Of a stretch of DNA of 64,000 bases, positions 44,512 to 57,233 are shown piece by piece. The notes under the pieces were generated by a model that worked only from the letters and a program-made list of their open reading frames with translations, had not been told where the DNA came from and did no database searches. Source of the stretch: Cheilinus undulatus (lineage: Eukaryota; Chordata; Actinopteri; Labriformes; Labridae). The translations under genes and the position numbers were made by a program. Every line of letters begins with the position of its first letter. Positions within the stretch are counted from its first letter, which is position 1. The DNA lies in the NCBI RefSeq assembly GCF_018320785.1, contig NC_054876.1, positions 8,868,707 through 8,932,706 on the forward strand, given 5' to 3'.

Positions 44512-45178
44512 GGGAATATTGAGGAAGTATTTACCTAGTTATAGTGCATTAATTTTCAAGTAATTCCTTCATTAGTGTGGCAAATCTCTGGTACTTAAGT
44601 GGTATTTTACTCTAACCCCCCAAACCCTAACCCCCATTCTTAAAAATGTTTATTATTCAGGAAGGACTCGCTTTAATCAAGTGGGCCAAAATAAAGAAAT
44701 CACCTGTGAATTATCATGCAACATACAGGAAATTATCATCTTATTTCTAAGAAATTACTTGATAAAGTACGACCTAATTACCAGAGAATTACCAGAGTTT
44801 AAGGGGGGGTTAGGGTTAGGGTCAGGTTAGGTATGGGGGCACATGTGGGTTCGGCACTACACCCCATAAGCCTTGGTCCTTTACTGCTCTGGCCTCTTGA
44901 TGACCATTGTCCAGGTCTGCCTCAGGCCCATGCCCCATCTCCATGTGACCCATCCACTCGGTCCTGGGCACCCAGTAGGGGAGGAACTGGATTAGACCCA
45001 TGAAATCCCAAAAAAGCACGGCTGCAGTTCCCAAATTGGTTTAGGGTTAGAGGGTCAGGGTAAAACAGGGGGTTAGGTTAAAATACCATCTTTTAACCAG
45101 AGAACTACCTCAATATTACAAGGTTATTACTAGATAATTAATACAATATTATGAGGTAAATACTTCCTTAGCATTACC
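44512..45178. mobile_element. Inverted-repeat element with telomere-like internal motifs
   Basis: Arms GGTAAATACTTCCTTAGCAT (45155-45174) and, inverted, ATATTGAGGAAGTATTTACC (44516-44535) bracket about 670 bp. Inside, CCAAACCCTAACCCCC (about 44620) and GGGGTTAGGGTTAGGGTCAG (about 44806) are inverted telomere-like patches. Between them is a GC-rich core (44840-45030) related to 52610-52800. No transposase; target duplication not resolved. Confidence 0.55.
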
Positions 45179-46640
45179 ACATTTCCAAGTCATATGTACC
45201 TCATAAAATGCAACTTACTACTGGGATTGACCTCATTCTTGAGAAATGACCATTTAAATGTACTAATTGCCTTAAAATTATTAGGCGATTAGTGGCCATT
45301 AAAATAAAGTACTACTGATATTATCATTACTATTATATTATTATTATATATTTGAGAACCCCTAATACTGAGAACAATTTGAAAAATTGACTTAAAACTT
45401 TGCAAAAACTTTCCACTCTAAAGGATAATCTAAATACATTTTCAAGATATAAAGTTAAGGTCAAATACGACTCCTGGCCTTCCTCTTGACCTGCCACTTT
45501 ATTTTCACCGTCCCGTAGATGTATTCCTTTTGACGACATGTAACCAGCAGGCTGTAGCTGTAGTCGTACGTAATTAAAACAAAGTGAACAGCTCAAATAT
45601 TTAAGTTCTCTCTGGAAAAAAACATTCCCGTTTCTTTGCAGTATCCCCCAAAAATGTGGACCTTCTTGCTCTTCATAGCTAACTTCGACACCACATTAGA
45701 GCTATAATTTAGAGTACAGCAGAGAGAGATGAAGCTCAGGGGATGTCATAATTTAAAGAGATGGGCGCCCGACCGAGGAGTGAAAAAGGGTCAGACCCAC
45801 TCTTCAGGAAACCACACAGAATTTATAAATAACTGAGACACACCAGAGGAAAGAGGGCAATTACAAAAATACACATGAAGTCAAAAAACAGTTTAGAAAT
45901 CAAATATAATGTCCTCATCACTTATAAAGAAAAGACATCATTTATGTATTTCTTCCTTTGGTTAAATATTCATCGTCTGAGCTCTTACAGGAGTCTTACA
46001 GGACCCTCAGAGCACCATGCACTAACACGGCACAGACAGTCATCTTGCACCGCTTGTTATTGAATAATGAAGCAAGGCCATTTGGTTCATTAATAATTCA
46101 TAGTGCGATATAAAATAACCTTGGGCCAAGCCTTGGCTCAAAAGATGAAAGAACAGGAACATATGAATGTCAGCGTGAATGTGCTTTTACTGAAGGATTG
46201 TGATAATAATTAGAATCCCTGCACTTCAACTCATATCAAGAGTTTCATTTTATTGTGTCATTTTCTTTTGTCTGGGTGTAGTTAGCTGCAAAATTTGATT
46301 TTTATCACTGCTTTTGTTCTACGATTTTTCATCGAAGCAATAAGTGTGCAAAGAGAAGACTGCTGATGAAAACTTTCACATAGGTGTCATTTAAATGTGC
46401 GATGTAGATAAAATAATATATACTTTAATCACCCTCTTCTCTCCTCTTTTTCTTCAGGAAAACCAGAGAGTATTGGGAGGTAGAGCAAAGGTGTAATCCA
46501 GCAGGGATGAGTAGCTGACTCTGATCATGGCACCTAATTCTCAGCTTTTCCTCTCTCTGAGCTCTCTTTTATGACTTTTATCAATTTTTCTATTTTCTGT
46601 GTTCTCTTTTTCTAGATTTTCATGAATTAAACACAGTAGA
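45179..46640. other. Gene-free stretch, possible conserved non-coding DNA
   Basis: No exon or transposon recognised. About 45740-46200 is balanced in composition and has several homeodomain-type cores (GTTCATTAATAATTCAT). It could be regulatory, but this is inference only. Confidence 0.3.
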
Positions 46641-47800
46641 TATTAATAACTAAGGTTTTTTGCACAAACTTGTTCTTCCATTTCTTTGGACAAAAGAATT
46701 GATAAATAATCATTCTGAGACAAAAAAAAGTTTTCAAAATATTCAAAAGCATGAAAAAAGTCCTTGTGATTTTGGAAATTTGATGCCCTGTCCACTCAAA
46801 GGTGGGTATTTTAGAAAATGGACGTTTTCTGAGCGTTTTGACCATAGACTGTGTGATGTCAGCAGTTCGATTACAATAGGTGGACTCACACAGGTTTTGA
46901 AGCCAATCCATGGTGGCCTCCATACTGAAATCACTGTCTTAACCAAACTTTGGATCAACCTAACAGTAGACAAGAGCCTGCCCACTGAGCTTGACTTTCT
47001 GTCAACTAAGCTTGTGCTAAAGCTAGCCTCCTGGTGGTAGTGTCTGCCTGTGAGGATATCTGTTGATTTGTTTCATTTTGTTTTTTGAACCAGGCTGTAA
47101 ACCAGTTTATTTGTAGTGTAAAAATGGCTTTTTAACATGTGTTGTGTTACGGACTTCGGGTGTTCCTGCATCCAGCCTCAAGTAGACACTCACCGTATTG
47201 CAATTTTTTGCACTTCCGCATTGGCTTCATTTTCAGGACCAGAGGTTGCCACTTGGTTTTGACCCTCCATACACACATGCAAACAGCATTTTAGGTCCCC
47301 GTAAACACATCTTTTTAGAACTCCTTCAAAGGTGGATATTTTTGATACCCTGTTAACCCTGTTTCTGTGAAAACTGAGAATTTGGCCTGAAACTGTGTGC
47401 TGTTTTGTCCTCTGTTTAACGTCGATGGTGTGTGATGTTACCTTTGTTTCCCTAGCAATGGATGCAATCAAAGCTGTGCTAACTGGACTAGCGACAGAAC
47501 TTCCTCCATGCTCACGTAAACACAGTTGCTCTCCTACTGTGCTGATAAACAGAGACCTTAACCCTCCCCCAACATCAGCAGTTTGGATCAGACCCGGTTC
47601 AGGTCAATGTGACAACTCTGGGAAGGAAATGGGCATTACAGACGCAGCGCATTTTGCATCTTTGTGTTGTTGTGGATGTTCCCACAACACTGCGTGTGGA
47701 AGGGATTTTTTTTTTTTTAAATACGGATGAGGAGAAACCTCCAGTTTTAAAAATATCCGCCTACGTGTGGACAAGGTCCGAGTCATTATTGAAACAGTAA
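46641..47800. repeat. Repeat-derived stretch with two dispersed fragments
   Basis: About 46655-46770 is the inverted partner of 37195-37310. About 47080-47265 (reverse strand GTGTCTACTTGAGGCTGG) is the partner of 22425-22690. The interval between includes GGCCTCCATACTGAAATCAC and TAGCCTCCTGGTGG blocks that look repeat-derived. About 47300-47780 has a TAAACACATC...CGTGTGGAC pattern suggestive of another element. No gene. Confidence 0.4.
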
Positions 47801-48519
47801 TGACTCTGAGGGACAAATTACAGCCTCTATGTGTCTGTTTCTCTCTATTATCAGTCATTCGGGCTCTCTTCTGCAGTTTCTGAACGTGCACATGCACTGT
47901 ACAGCAAAACATGATATGACGATGGGACAGCCTGCCATTGGTTGCTTTAAGTTTTATGATACATTATGAGAAAAATACATTTTGCTTAACATCTTAATAT
48001 GTCCCACATGTCTTACCTGACTATCTGAACAGTTTCTCAGTCAGTTTTATGTATTGTTATTGTTGTGCTGAAACTCCCACAGTCCTGGTGTTGACATGGT
48101 GTTGCACTTACTGTTGCCCACAGCAGCTGTCTTGGTCTCACCACAGGTGTAACTCCTGTGGGGGAAATTCTGTTGTATATAACTGGTCTGGTGTTGAAGA
48201 GTACTCTGAGTTTTCTTGGGTGAAGAGTCTGGAAACGGAGCGCCTTTTCCTTTAATGTATTCCTAATGTTGGAGTATGCCTTTTTCATTTTTTAAATCAT
48301 TATTTCAGTCGGGTAGTCTTGCCCAAAAAGCACTTGCTTGTCGCCGTAAAGGTTTCTCTTTTTTACATAGTATCAGCACTTTAGTTTTATACTTCAGAAT
48401 GTAAATAACTACTGACCTTGGGTTGGTGCCCTGTGGGGGCTTGCGGGACCTGTGGTAAGAGGGGCATCTGGAAGGTGAAGCTCAGATAACTACATGTAAA
48501 TGATGTGGCTGTAGAATAA

Positions 48520-49529
48520 GTACATGAAACCAAACTTCTGGGTATAATATTTGATAGTAAATTAACTTGGTCTAAACACATTGAGAAAGTAATAAATGAA
48601 ATGGGTAGATGTCTTTCGTGTATAAGGAGACGCTCAGATTTTTTACCCTTAAATGTAAGGGGAAGTGTCATCAACAGTCTCCTTTTATCACACTTGGATT
48701 ATTGCTCAGAGGTCTGGTCGTGTGCTGCCACATCACACATAAAGAAACTGCAAATTGCACAGAATAAGGCAGCACGATGTTTACTGTGTTGTCCATATCA
48801 AGCAAATGTTGACAAAATGCATCACTGTCTTGCATGGTTAAAGGCAAAGAACAGATTTAGTGCCTCATTACTTGTTTTAAGTTAGAAAATATATGCAACT
48901 AAACAGCCAAGGGTTTTATATAAACGACTGTCTTCAGTTCTGATGAACACGTATGTAATACAAGGCATGCTATGGAAGGTAGATTAACTCAAATAAGATG
49001 AAAAGTACTGTAATGTACACAGCCATGGTTATATGGAATGCTCTGCCAGGACAAATCATTCAAGAAAATAAATTTAGATTCAAAGTACTACTGAAAGAAA
49101 ATTTATTAGCAAAACAGCTCTTGGTGTCGGCTGATGTATAATCAAGGCTACTGTGTACAATTAACCAGGGTAAATTTGATTAGCTTTATGAGATCTATAA
49201 ATGTATATGTATATTGACATATAACTGTAAATGTATATTGATATATTATAAAATTGTATTGCTATAGATAACTGATCATCTGATGTTAAAAGCTACACGT
49301 TGGAGGCGCTGTTAATTGGAACTAGGTCCTACTATATGAATGTTGTTTTTGTTTTGTAAATTGTTGTGAGCTGTTTTTAGTTGTTGTTTGTGTTGCTTTG
49401 TTGTGTGGTGTGTTTTATGTAATTGTGTACTGCTCTGACAAGACAATTGTGTTGGGTGTGGACTCCAGGAAGAGTAGCAATGGCCCTAGCCAAAGCTAAT
49501 GGAGATCCAAATAAATGAAATGAAAGAAA
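48520..49529 (+). mobile_element. 3' end of a jockey/CR1-group LINE
   Basis: 48520-48885 is open and encodes the end of an RT protein: TKLLGIIFDSKLTWSKHIEK, then LLLSHLDYCSEVWS, then LQIAQNKAARCLL. This is the usual order (new-vector, YCSxVW, LQxxQNxAAR) after the RT domain of non-L1 LINEs. A decayed tail (MEGRLTQI-like) follows to about 49130. The 3' end GGAGATCCAAATAAATGAAA is typical of such elements. The copy is 5'-truncated and inactive. Confidence 0.75.
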
Positions 49530-49596
49530 ATTTTAGAAACTACTGGATAAAGTCCTGAAGATACTCACCTTCAGCTCCTTCAGGGGTTCCATGAAT

Positions 49597-50165
49597 ACGT
49601 TACAATGTTACCTCGTCATTTAGCAGCGGCTTTTGTCCAAAGCTTCATGCATTGAGAGTAAGAACAACACAAGCAAAGATCTAGACAAGAAGAAATAACA
49701 TCAGTAAGTACCACAAAGGGCTTCAAGTACATTTGGATGCAGGTACTGCCATGCAGTGGTAAAGTAAATGCACATGGTGTAAAAGCTTTTCTGTTTTTAA
49801 CAAAGAAACATCCAATAATCATGTGAGATCTCTCATCATCACCATCAATTAAATTGTCTTCACAAACAAATAATGGCCAAAGTGCCAAGTGCTGGGTCAC
49901 TCACAAAGAACTGGGCACAAAAAAATCCCAGAAGTAGAGCAGGATGCTGCGAGCCAGCTGTAGACGGGACACGGGTTCTACCAGTGGGGACAAGTCTAGC
50001 TAAGTGCGTAGAGTTTTCTAAAGAGCTGGGTCTTTAGCTTTCTCTTGAAAGTAGAGAATGTGTATGTTACTGCGTAAACACATTTTCAGGTCTGTCAGTT
50101 AAGCTTGTAAATCTGCAGGAAGTTCCAAGGTGAGGTTGAGTGCCTCTTTAGCATTATCTCCCCAC
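49597..50165 (-). repeat. Long fish dispersed repeat with L2/SINE-type end
   Basis: TCATTTAGCAGCGGCTTTTG is the reverse complement of the L2/SINE-type tail seen near 280. It is followed by AGAACAACACAAGCAAAGAT and later GAGCTGGGTCTTTAGCTTTC, which I recall as parts of one long fish repeat. No open frame. The family name is uncertain. Confidence 0.5.
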
Positions 50166-50169
50166 TCCT

Positions 50170-52320
50170 CTACTCCAGCACATCGTTTATTCTCTGCTCT
50201 GTGCGTTTGCCCCGGTCAGTTGTTTCTTTTAAGTCCTCAACAATGACATGACGCTTCTGGTTATATTCTCCTCTAAACTTTACTAGTTCATGCTTCTATT
50301 GTCCGATAGTTTCAGTGAGGTTTTTTTTTTTCATGTTCAGTCAGCCGCCTTTATTCCTGCAATGACGTTAGCTTGGATAGCCTCCATGTCCTCGTGTGCA
50401 TCCTGGTTGCTAGCTGCGCTTCCAGTTTCCTCACTCTCACTAGGTAACACTCATTTCTGTGTTTTGTTGTGATTTTCCTCTGGTTTTTGTTTCCTTCACC
50501 TGTCATACGACATTAAACAGCTGTATTGGTCAAAGAACTAAATATTAGTCAAAGAAGAAACAGACCACTTTTGGGCATAACAGTTATGCTGCCACCTGCT
50601 TCAGCGTCTCACGCACCTCTAATTCAATGATGAATTAAGATCACTTCTAATAAATGAAATTTTTATTATTCATTTTAAATATTCTGGAGCAATGATGACA
50701 AAAGGATTGTGTTTTTTTGTTTCTAATGTTTATATGTTTGCCTCTTTTGTAAGAAAAATAAAAAGCCTAGAAGAAACATCAGGATGGTTTATTTTATTGG
50801 TATTATTCTACCTGGGATCATCTTTTGGTTCCTGGTCTTTTGTTTTAATAATGGGAGCCTGTATGCCTGTTTGTGCTGGGCATATTGTTCATGCATGACA
50901 CAATAATAAACTTCAATCCACCAATAAATAAATCAATCTACATCAGTATGACCGTGAAAGTAGGAACATGAGCCCCCAGAAAAGTGCCTACACTTTCAAG
51001 GTGTTGTCCCTCACTTGGCCTCCTCAGTAATTTTCCTCACACCGCGCCACTGGCTCCAAAGATATGAAAAAGTGTATAAAGACATTCAAACCTCTGTGGG
51101 TGAACCCTACCTTTAACTTGAACCTGCTTGTTATTCCAGCGTTGATTCCCCAACACAAAGACTGGAGAGTCGGCTCCAGAATACCAAGTGAGCCCAGGAA
51201 GTGATTTGTTTTCTGGTTTGGGAACGGCTCGCTTCAAGGGTCTTTGTGAAGGATGAATTAACACACATTGTAGGCTTCCCATTGAAACACCCAGAGACAA
51301 AATACCCGACCATTCAGCCTGACTGAGCCCCCACTTTTTTTGCTCCTTATACTTCCTCTGTGTTGTCTTCTCTCTCTCTTTCTCTTGGCCCCGTCTTTCC
51401 CCTCTGTGGCTTCAGTTTGAGCCTTCTGTTGTCTGGTAACAGCAGTGACCAAGTCGATGATGCATTCCCATAAGGGATTTATTTTAGAAATACAATAAAT
51501 TCAACTGTAAAACTAACAGACACAATATTTCAGATCAGAAGACTTCCTGAATTATGGATCCATATGTGCATGAGTCTTCATCAAGCTTTCCCAGATTTCC
51601 AGTATTTACAAACAGCATAAATGATAATGATCTAAAAATACCATTATATTCCACATCCTTGGTCCTCTTACGCTTCCGCTGCAGGAAGGAGATTACTCTG
51701 CACGGCTCTGCCCTAAATATCGCCTTCACCCCTCTGGAGACCAACTTCCAGGAGATCTGGAAGTCTGTCAAAATGCTGTGAGGGTCCCTTGGTGCTCTGA
51801 CCTACTTGTTCCTCTTACAAGGCAAACTGTGCACACATTCACATCCAGAAATACTTCACTGGTACAGATAAAAACCACCTGCTCTAAAATTAAAACCTCT
51901 GTTTATTTCAGAGTGACTCAAAAGACTGTTTGACACAATCCAACTGCATTTTCCTAAAATGCTCTCTCAATTTCAAAACAACACCAAGACAATAGGACTG
52001 TCATATTAGATGAGGCTCTTCTGCTTTTATGGTTATAATTGTGAACAGTATGACATTATATTAAACAACTTCCAGCAAAGATTTATTTTATGCTCTGCAT
52101 TTATGTCTGCAAATGTAAAGACTGCCATTTCTCTTCTCTGTAGAGTTACACTGTTTATCTGATGAGTCCACAGATGACAGTAAGAAAGATTTGCATTAAC
52201 TCAGCCTCACTTCAGCAGTAGAAGCCCAAAGACTAAATTGACTCTAATGTGATTTTCTCACAATTAATGTAAATCAAGTTTGTTAGAGGATATTTGTTTT
52301 TGCAATGCAAAGCACTCTAA
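50170..52320. other. Intergenic stretch, no gene seen
   Basis: Several short open frames (near 50.3, 50.7, 51.05 and 51.55 kb) lack family features, consistent splice borders or homologues that I recognise. The overlapping plus/minus frames at 51.5-51.8 kb are most likely chance. Confidence 0.35.
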
Positions 52321-52324
52321 CCCC

Positions 52325-52475
52325 AGAATTCCACATACTCTGTCCATGAAGCAATCTACTCCCAAAGCACACTGCGAGGAAAATCTCTCCCTCTCTACTC
52401 AATCTCAGTAATTCCATTGTGTGCGCCGCTCCTTCTCCAGCGCATCCCATTAGTGCCACTCCACTATGTCTAATA
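52325..52475 (+). repeat. Unnamed dispersed repeat, inverted partner of 26.5 kb
   Basis: Blocks AATTCCACATACT, CCATTGTGTGCGC and TAGTGCCACTCCAC are in the same order as on the minus strand at 26530-26690. Family and borders unknown. Confidence 0.5.
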
Positions 52476-52609
52476 TAAATGACCAATCAATCCAAGTAGA
52501 ACAGATCTATCCAAACACCCAGAAAAATACGCAAAGCATCAAGTCAGTTTCAATACACAGACTCCAGACAGACAGTTAGATCAAGTATGGGAGCCAGTAT
52601 CTATGCATC

Positions 52610-52800
52610 AGCCTTGGTCCTGCACCAGGCCCATGCCCAATCCCTCCAGGTATCCTCCTAGCTGACCCCTCTATGATGCATGCAGCCTTCCTTGGCTTCT
52701 GGACCAGCCCACCGGGTCCTGGGCATCCACTATGTAGTGAGCTGGATCAGGCCGTGGGAAAACGCCCCAGGTGCCTGTAAAAGCGCAGCTGCTGTTCCTG
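52610..52800 (+). repeat. Repeat related to the core of the 44.5-45.2 kb element
   Basis: CTTGGTCCT, CCGGGTCCTGGGCATCCA, GAGCTGGATCAGGCC and CGCAGCTGCTGTTCC correspond in order to blocks at 44873-45033. The inverted arms and telomere-like patches found there are absent here. The 138-codon open frame over it (52680-53096) is probably chance. Confidence 0.5.
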
Positions 52801-53098
52801 TATCAGACATCCATATCATTCCATATTATTGGAATACCAAGTCCAGCACTGTGAATCAGGTCCTGGAACCATGGAACCATGACCCAGCAATACTCCAGCT
52901 TCAACTACTTTCAAAGACAAGGAGCTTTTATATCTCTCTAGTCCTCTCAGTGCTAAAGGTAGCATTGAATTTACCAAGAACAACCAAGGCACCATACCAG
53001 GGGATTTTGCAAGGTTACATTGACAGGCCTTACCTCCAAAATCAAGGGGGCCAGTGTGCTCGCAACGCCACCGCCTCTCAGTGGCCGGACCAGTAGTA

Positions 53099-54662
53099 CA
53101 CCGCGTTCCACATTATTATGCAAATGATATTTTTCTCTGATTTTCCTAAATATTAATGCAAATGACAGTCAGAATATTTTTCAAGTCATCAGCCATTAGA
53201 GCATAATTCAAATGTTTTTGAACAAACTTCATAATGACAAAAATTATTTAAAAAAATAAAAACCTCAAAATGCACTGTTCCACATTATTAAGCACAACAG
53301 CTTTTTAAAACATTTTATAGTTTGTAAAGAACTGAAAATGGTCATTTGTAGAAATTGCAGCATCAGGGGGTCATATTTACTGAAATCAAAGCTATTTCAA
53401 TCAAAAACATCTTAACAGGACAAGTTCCATGTTAACATAGGAGCCCTTCTTTGATATCACCTTCACTATTCTTGCATCCATTGAACTTGTGAGTTTTTGG
53501 AGAGTTTCTGCTAGACTTTTTTTTTTTGCAGGATGTCAGAATATCATCCCAGAGCTGCTGTTTTGATGTGAACTGCCCCCCACCCTCATAGATTTTTAGC
53601 TTGAGGATGCTCCAAAGGTTCTCAGTAGGGTTGAGGTCAGGGGAGGATGGGGGCCACACCATGAGTTTCTCTCCTTTTATGCCCATAGCAGCCAATGACA
53701 CAGAGGGATTCTTTGTAGCATGAGATGGAGCATTGTCATGCTTGAAGAAAATTTTGCTACAGAAGGCACGATTCTCTTTTTGTACCATGGAAGAAAGTGG
53801 TCAGTCAGAAACTCTATATACTTTGCTGAGGTCATTTTCACACCTTCAGGGACCCTAAAGGGGCCTATCAGCTCTCTCCTCATGATTCTGGCCCAAACAT
53901 GACTCCGCCCCCTCCTTGTTGACATCCTGGCCTCATTGGGACATGGTGGCCATCCACCAACCATCCACTACTCCTCCATCTGGACCATCCAGGGTTGCAT
54001 GGCACTCATCAGTCAACAAGACTGTATGAAAATGAGTCTTCATGTATTTCTGGGCCCACTGCAACCATTTCTGTTTGTGAGCATTGGTTAGGGGTGGCTG
54101 AATAGTAGGTTTATACACAACTGCAAGCCTCTGGAGGATCCTACACCTTGAGGTTGGTGGGACTCCAGAGGCACCAGCAGCTTCAAATAGTTGTTTGCTG
54201 GTTTGTAATGGCATTTTAGCAGCTGCTCTCTTAATCTGATGTATTTGTCCGTCAGAAACCTTTCTCATTATGCCTTTATCTGTACAAACCCGTCTGTGCT
54301 CTGAATCAGCCACAAATTTCTTCACATTACGATGATCATGCTTAATTTTTCCTGAAATATCGAATGTTTTCATTCCTTGTCCAAGGCATTACACTATTTG
54401 ACACTTTTCAGCAGCAGAGAGATCCTTTTTCTTTCCCATATTGCTGAAACCTGTGGCCTGCTTAATAATGTGGAACATGTGGAAAAGTGCATTTTGAGGT
54501 TTTTATTTAAAAAAAAAATAGTTATCATTATGAAGTTTGTTCAAAAACATTTGAATTATACTCTAACTGTTGATGACTTGAAAAATATTATGACTGTCAT
54601 TTGCATTGATATTTAGAAAATCAGAGAAACATGTCATTTGCATAATAATGTGGAATGCAGTG
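53099..54662 (-). mobile_element. Tc1-like transposon with about 200-bp inverted repeats (best preserved)
   Basis: 1564 bp flanked by TA (53097-53098 and 54663-54664). Ends CACCGCGTTCCACATTATTA and CATAATAATGTGGAATGCAGTG (written in part) are inverted. The repeats continue for about 200 bp per side, each with an inner copy of the end motif (TTCCACATTATTAAGCA near 53279 and TTAATAATGTGGAACATG near 54463), the IR/DR pattern. The transposase is on the minus strand. Confidence 0.9.
53432..54439 (-). pseudogene. Tc1-like transposase, nearly complete but frameshifted
   Basis: Read leftward from an ATG at 54439 (MGKKKDLSAAEKCQIV, then an in-frame stop). The HTH region continues through MKTFDISGKIKHDHRN and KMPLQTSKQLFEAAGASGVP. 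The catalytic domain has LLTDECHATLDGPDG (first D) and, after a frameshift near 53950, RMSTRRGRSHVWARIMRREL. A second frameshift near 53770 leads to FFKHDNAPSHATKN (second D) and SSPDLNPTENLW (E), giving a DD34E-like layout. One stop and two frameshifts prevent a functional product. Confidence 0.85.
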
Positions 54663-54664
54663 TA

Positions 54665-56150
54665 GATGCATCAGGATGTCCACAGTTCTTTAAAAGTAAT
54701 AAAGTTGATTATTCAATTTAGCCAAAATGAAGGCTTTTAAAATTACTTAGAAGTTGTAAATTCATGAACATGAATCCTTTTTTTTTTTTTTTTTTTTTTT
54801 TTTGGTTTTGAATTGTCATAATAAGGAGGTTTTAGTCTGAATAGATTTAGGGAAATAACACATTAAAATTTTAAAAACTCCATTAAACCCAGCTATGGCT
54901 GATCAGCAGCATCATTTAAGGTTATCAATTACACATTAATACTTTAAAATCAGTCCAAAATTGAGGCGTTTTATGAGTATCCAGAAGCGGGCATTTAAGG
55001 CTTGTAATTTTTTTGTAATGTTTGCTGTTCTACTTTTTAGCTTTAACTGCAGTGCAAAACTTCTAAGTACCTCTAGATTGTGGTTTAACTATTTTTAGGC
55101 AACTTAAGTAAAAACTAAGACCTCACATTCAGATTCCTCACGATACCATTTTTTTTTTTTTTTGGTAACAGAATCTTAAGATGCTCAAAGAAAGCCCCAT
55201 TTGCACACTACAATAAGAAATACTCCTGGCATTTTCTATTGTTTTTTCGTCACATTTTTGTCCTATTACTCATTGTAAGTTTTATTACAGGAGTCTTAAA
55301 AGGTTTGAAGAGGTTCTTGGAAATGTATAAAAATAAATCAAATTTAAAGTCAGATCCTCTGTACCCTGTGCATCCAACCCTGCAAAGGGCGCCTCACCTC
55401 AGACAAGGCAGTGACCGCAAACCCAAGCCAAGCCGGCTCCTTTGACATCGCAGGTATGTTAGAGTCCACCTGAAGAAAAGTCCCATCCAGGCACCAACCC
55501 AGAAAATCTGCATCAAGCTGAGCCAAAATAGTTGAGAACAGGTGGATGGCACCTCAGCATCACCAGCAACATTCAACCTACCTGCAGCGTCAGGTGTACT
55601 ACCCCGATGTGGATCTTTCATTATTGTTCATATGTGATCTAGCTGTTCGCGCTGTCATCAACTGCCATAACTAAAACGGGAACACTGTGCAAACAGAACA
55701 CGTGGAATTAGGAGAGAAAATGTTTATTTTCTACATATGAATGGGATTAGGTACTACTGTTGATGTGTGAGTGGGTAGGTGTGACCTGCGGTGCCAAAGT
55801 GCCTTGTGTAATCAGACGACTAGAAAAGCCTCAAGTCAGTTTACCATTTATAACAATGCAGTGATGTAACAAGTTACTTTTAAAAGTAATAACTTAGCTT
55901 TGGTAATCCAAAGATGTTAACGCATAAAACAAGCAATGTAGCTACCTGTTTGCTAAGAAATTTTAACACGATGAGCCTAATTACTCAGTAATTAATCAAT
56001 ATGGTCTCTGAAATGTTTAATATTGATGTCTGAGATGTTCACAAATATGTCACATAGTTAAATGGTGTGATAATTTTCCAAAATAAGCAAACAAAGTTGT
56101 GTTAAGGTTTTTAAAACTCAGTCTAACTGAGGAACAGGAAGGTGCAGGTT
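54665..56150. other. Intergenic stretch, no gene seen
   Basis: Contains a T-run of about 26 at 54778-54803 and another at about 55149-55163. About 55380-55620 is GC-richer with overlapping short frames on both strands but no recognisable protein. Confidence 0.35.
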
Positions 56151-56158
56151 AGCTACAA

Positions 56159-56988
56159 CAGCGGTTCTTAACCTTTTCAGCCCGACCCCCCTGCCGTCCC
56201 TGAAGGTGTTTGAACAGCCATGAACATTCAAGAATAGTCGTGTTTAAACAAGACAGTCCATAAGGAAGGATAAAGGGGGAGGTTTCTGGGACCCAGCCAA
56301 ACTGGGGGCCCACAGAGGTCAGCAAAACCATGGTCCATTGTGAAGTTCAGCTGTGATAACAACATTTATATTTGACCTGAATAATAACCACTCTTATCAA
56401 AGAAATAAATATCTTTATTTATTCATTTCGCCATCTTTAAATGAAAATAACTCCTGCTAAGAACATAATTTATATTGGTTAAAAATGGCTAAAATTGGTT
56501 AATAAAAAAGGCACAAAAAGTGGTAAAAGGGGATTAAAAAGTGGCTGAAATGGCTTTAAAGTGCACAAAATTGGTGGAAATTAGGTGGAATGGGATGAAA
56601 AAATTGATATAAACTGGCAAACATGGGTTAACTGTGGTAAAATGGGCAAAAAGGGGTGGAAAAGTGGTTGATAGAGACAATAATGGGTCAATAGAGGCAA
56701 GAAATAAAGTGGCAAGAATCGGCTTAAAAGAGGCAAAACCAGGCAGAAGAAAGCAATGGAAAGGGTTTAAAATTGACAAAAACTGGTTTTAAGCGGCAAA
56801 GATGTGTTAAAGTTGGCAAAATTGGTGTTAAAAAGGGATGAAAAGGGTTAACATTTGGTAAAATTGGTGTCAAGTGGCAACAGTGTAATTAAAAAAAAAA
56901 ATCATAGTTTTTTAAGGTATCTGGTGACTCCCTCTCAGTGTCTCGCGACCTCCAAGGGGGTCCCAACTCCAAGGTTAAAAAACCACTG
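56159..56988. mobile_element. Non-autonomous hAT-like element, GTGGCAAAAATGGG core, bounded copy
   Basis: 830 bp with a perfect 8-bp target duplication AGCTACAA (56151-56158 and 56989-56996). Ends CAGCGGTTCTTAACCTTTTC and CCAAGGTTAAAAAACCACTG are inverted repeats. The core has units like AAAAGTGGTAAAATTGG. The same CAGCC...CCCCC left block and CTCAGTGTCTCGCGAC right block occur in the copy at 22.9 kb. No transposase. Confidence 0.85.
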
Positions 56989-57233
56989 AGCTACAAGACA
57001 TGGGGATGCAGGAGGGCCCAGCAGAGGGCGTTAATCTCAGACAGTTCCAGTCTCCCAGGAAACATGTTAAAAGTTTTTACATGGTCCAAACAGGTAACTA
57101 ATGGTAAAAGGAATCTGTTACTCAGCATGACCACCATCTGTGACCAGCTCGCTATCTCCAAGCTAATTCCATGACCATCATTTGAACCAACTCTCATTTT
57201 ACAGGCATCTGAAATAAATAATAACAACTTATA

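Noticed and set aside
44600..44830. Telomere or subtelomere
   Set aside because: The TTAGGG-like patches are very short, inverted and enclosed by an inverted-repeat element with ordinary sequence on both sides.
52680..53096. 138-codon open frame
   Set aside because: It overlaps a repeat shared with 44.9 kb and ends at the border of a Tc1 element; no protein family recognised.
54778..54803. Poly-T run as a Pol III terminator for an RNA gene
   Set aside because: No A/B box promoter or foldable RNA is visible upstream; similar T-runs occur throughout the repeat-rich region.
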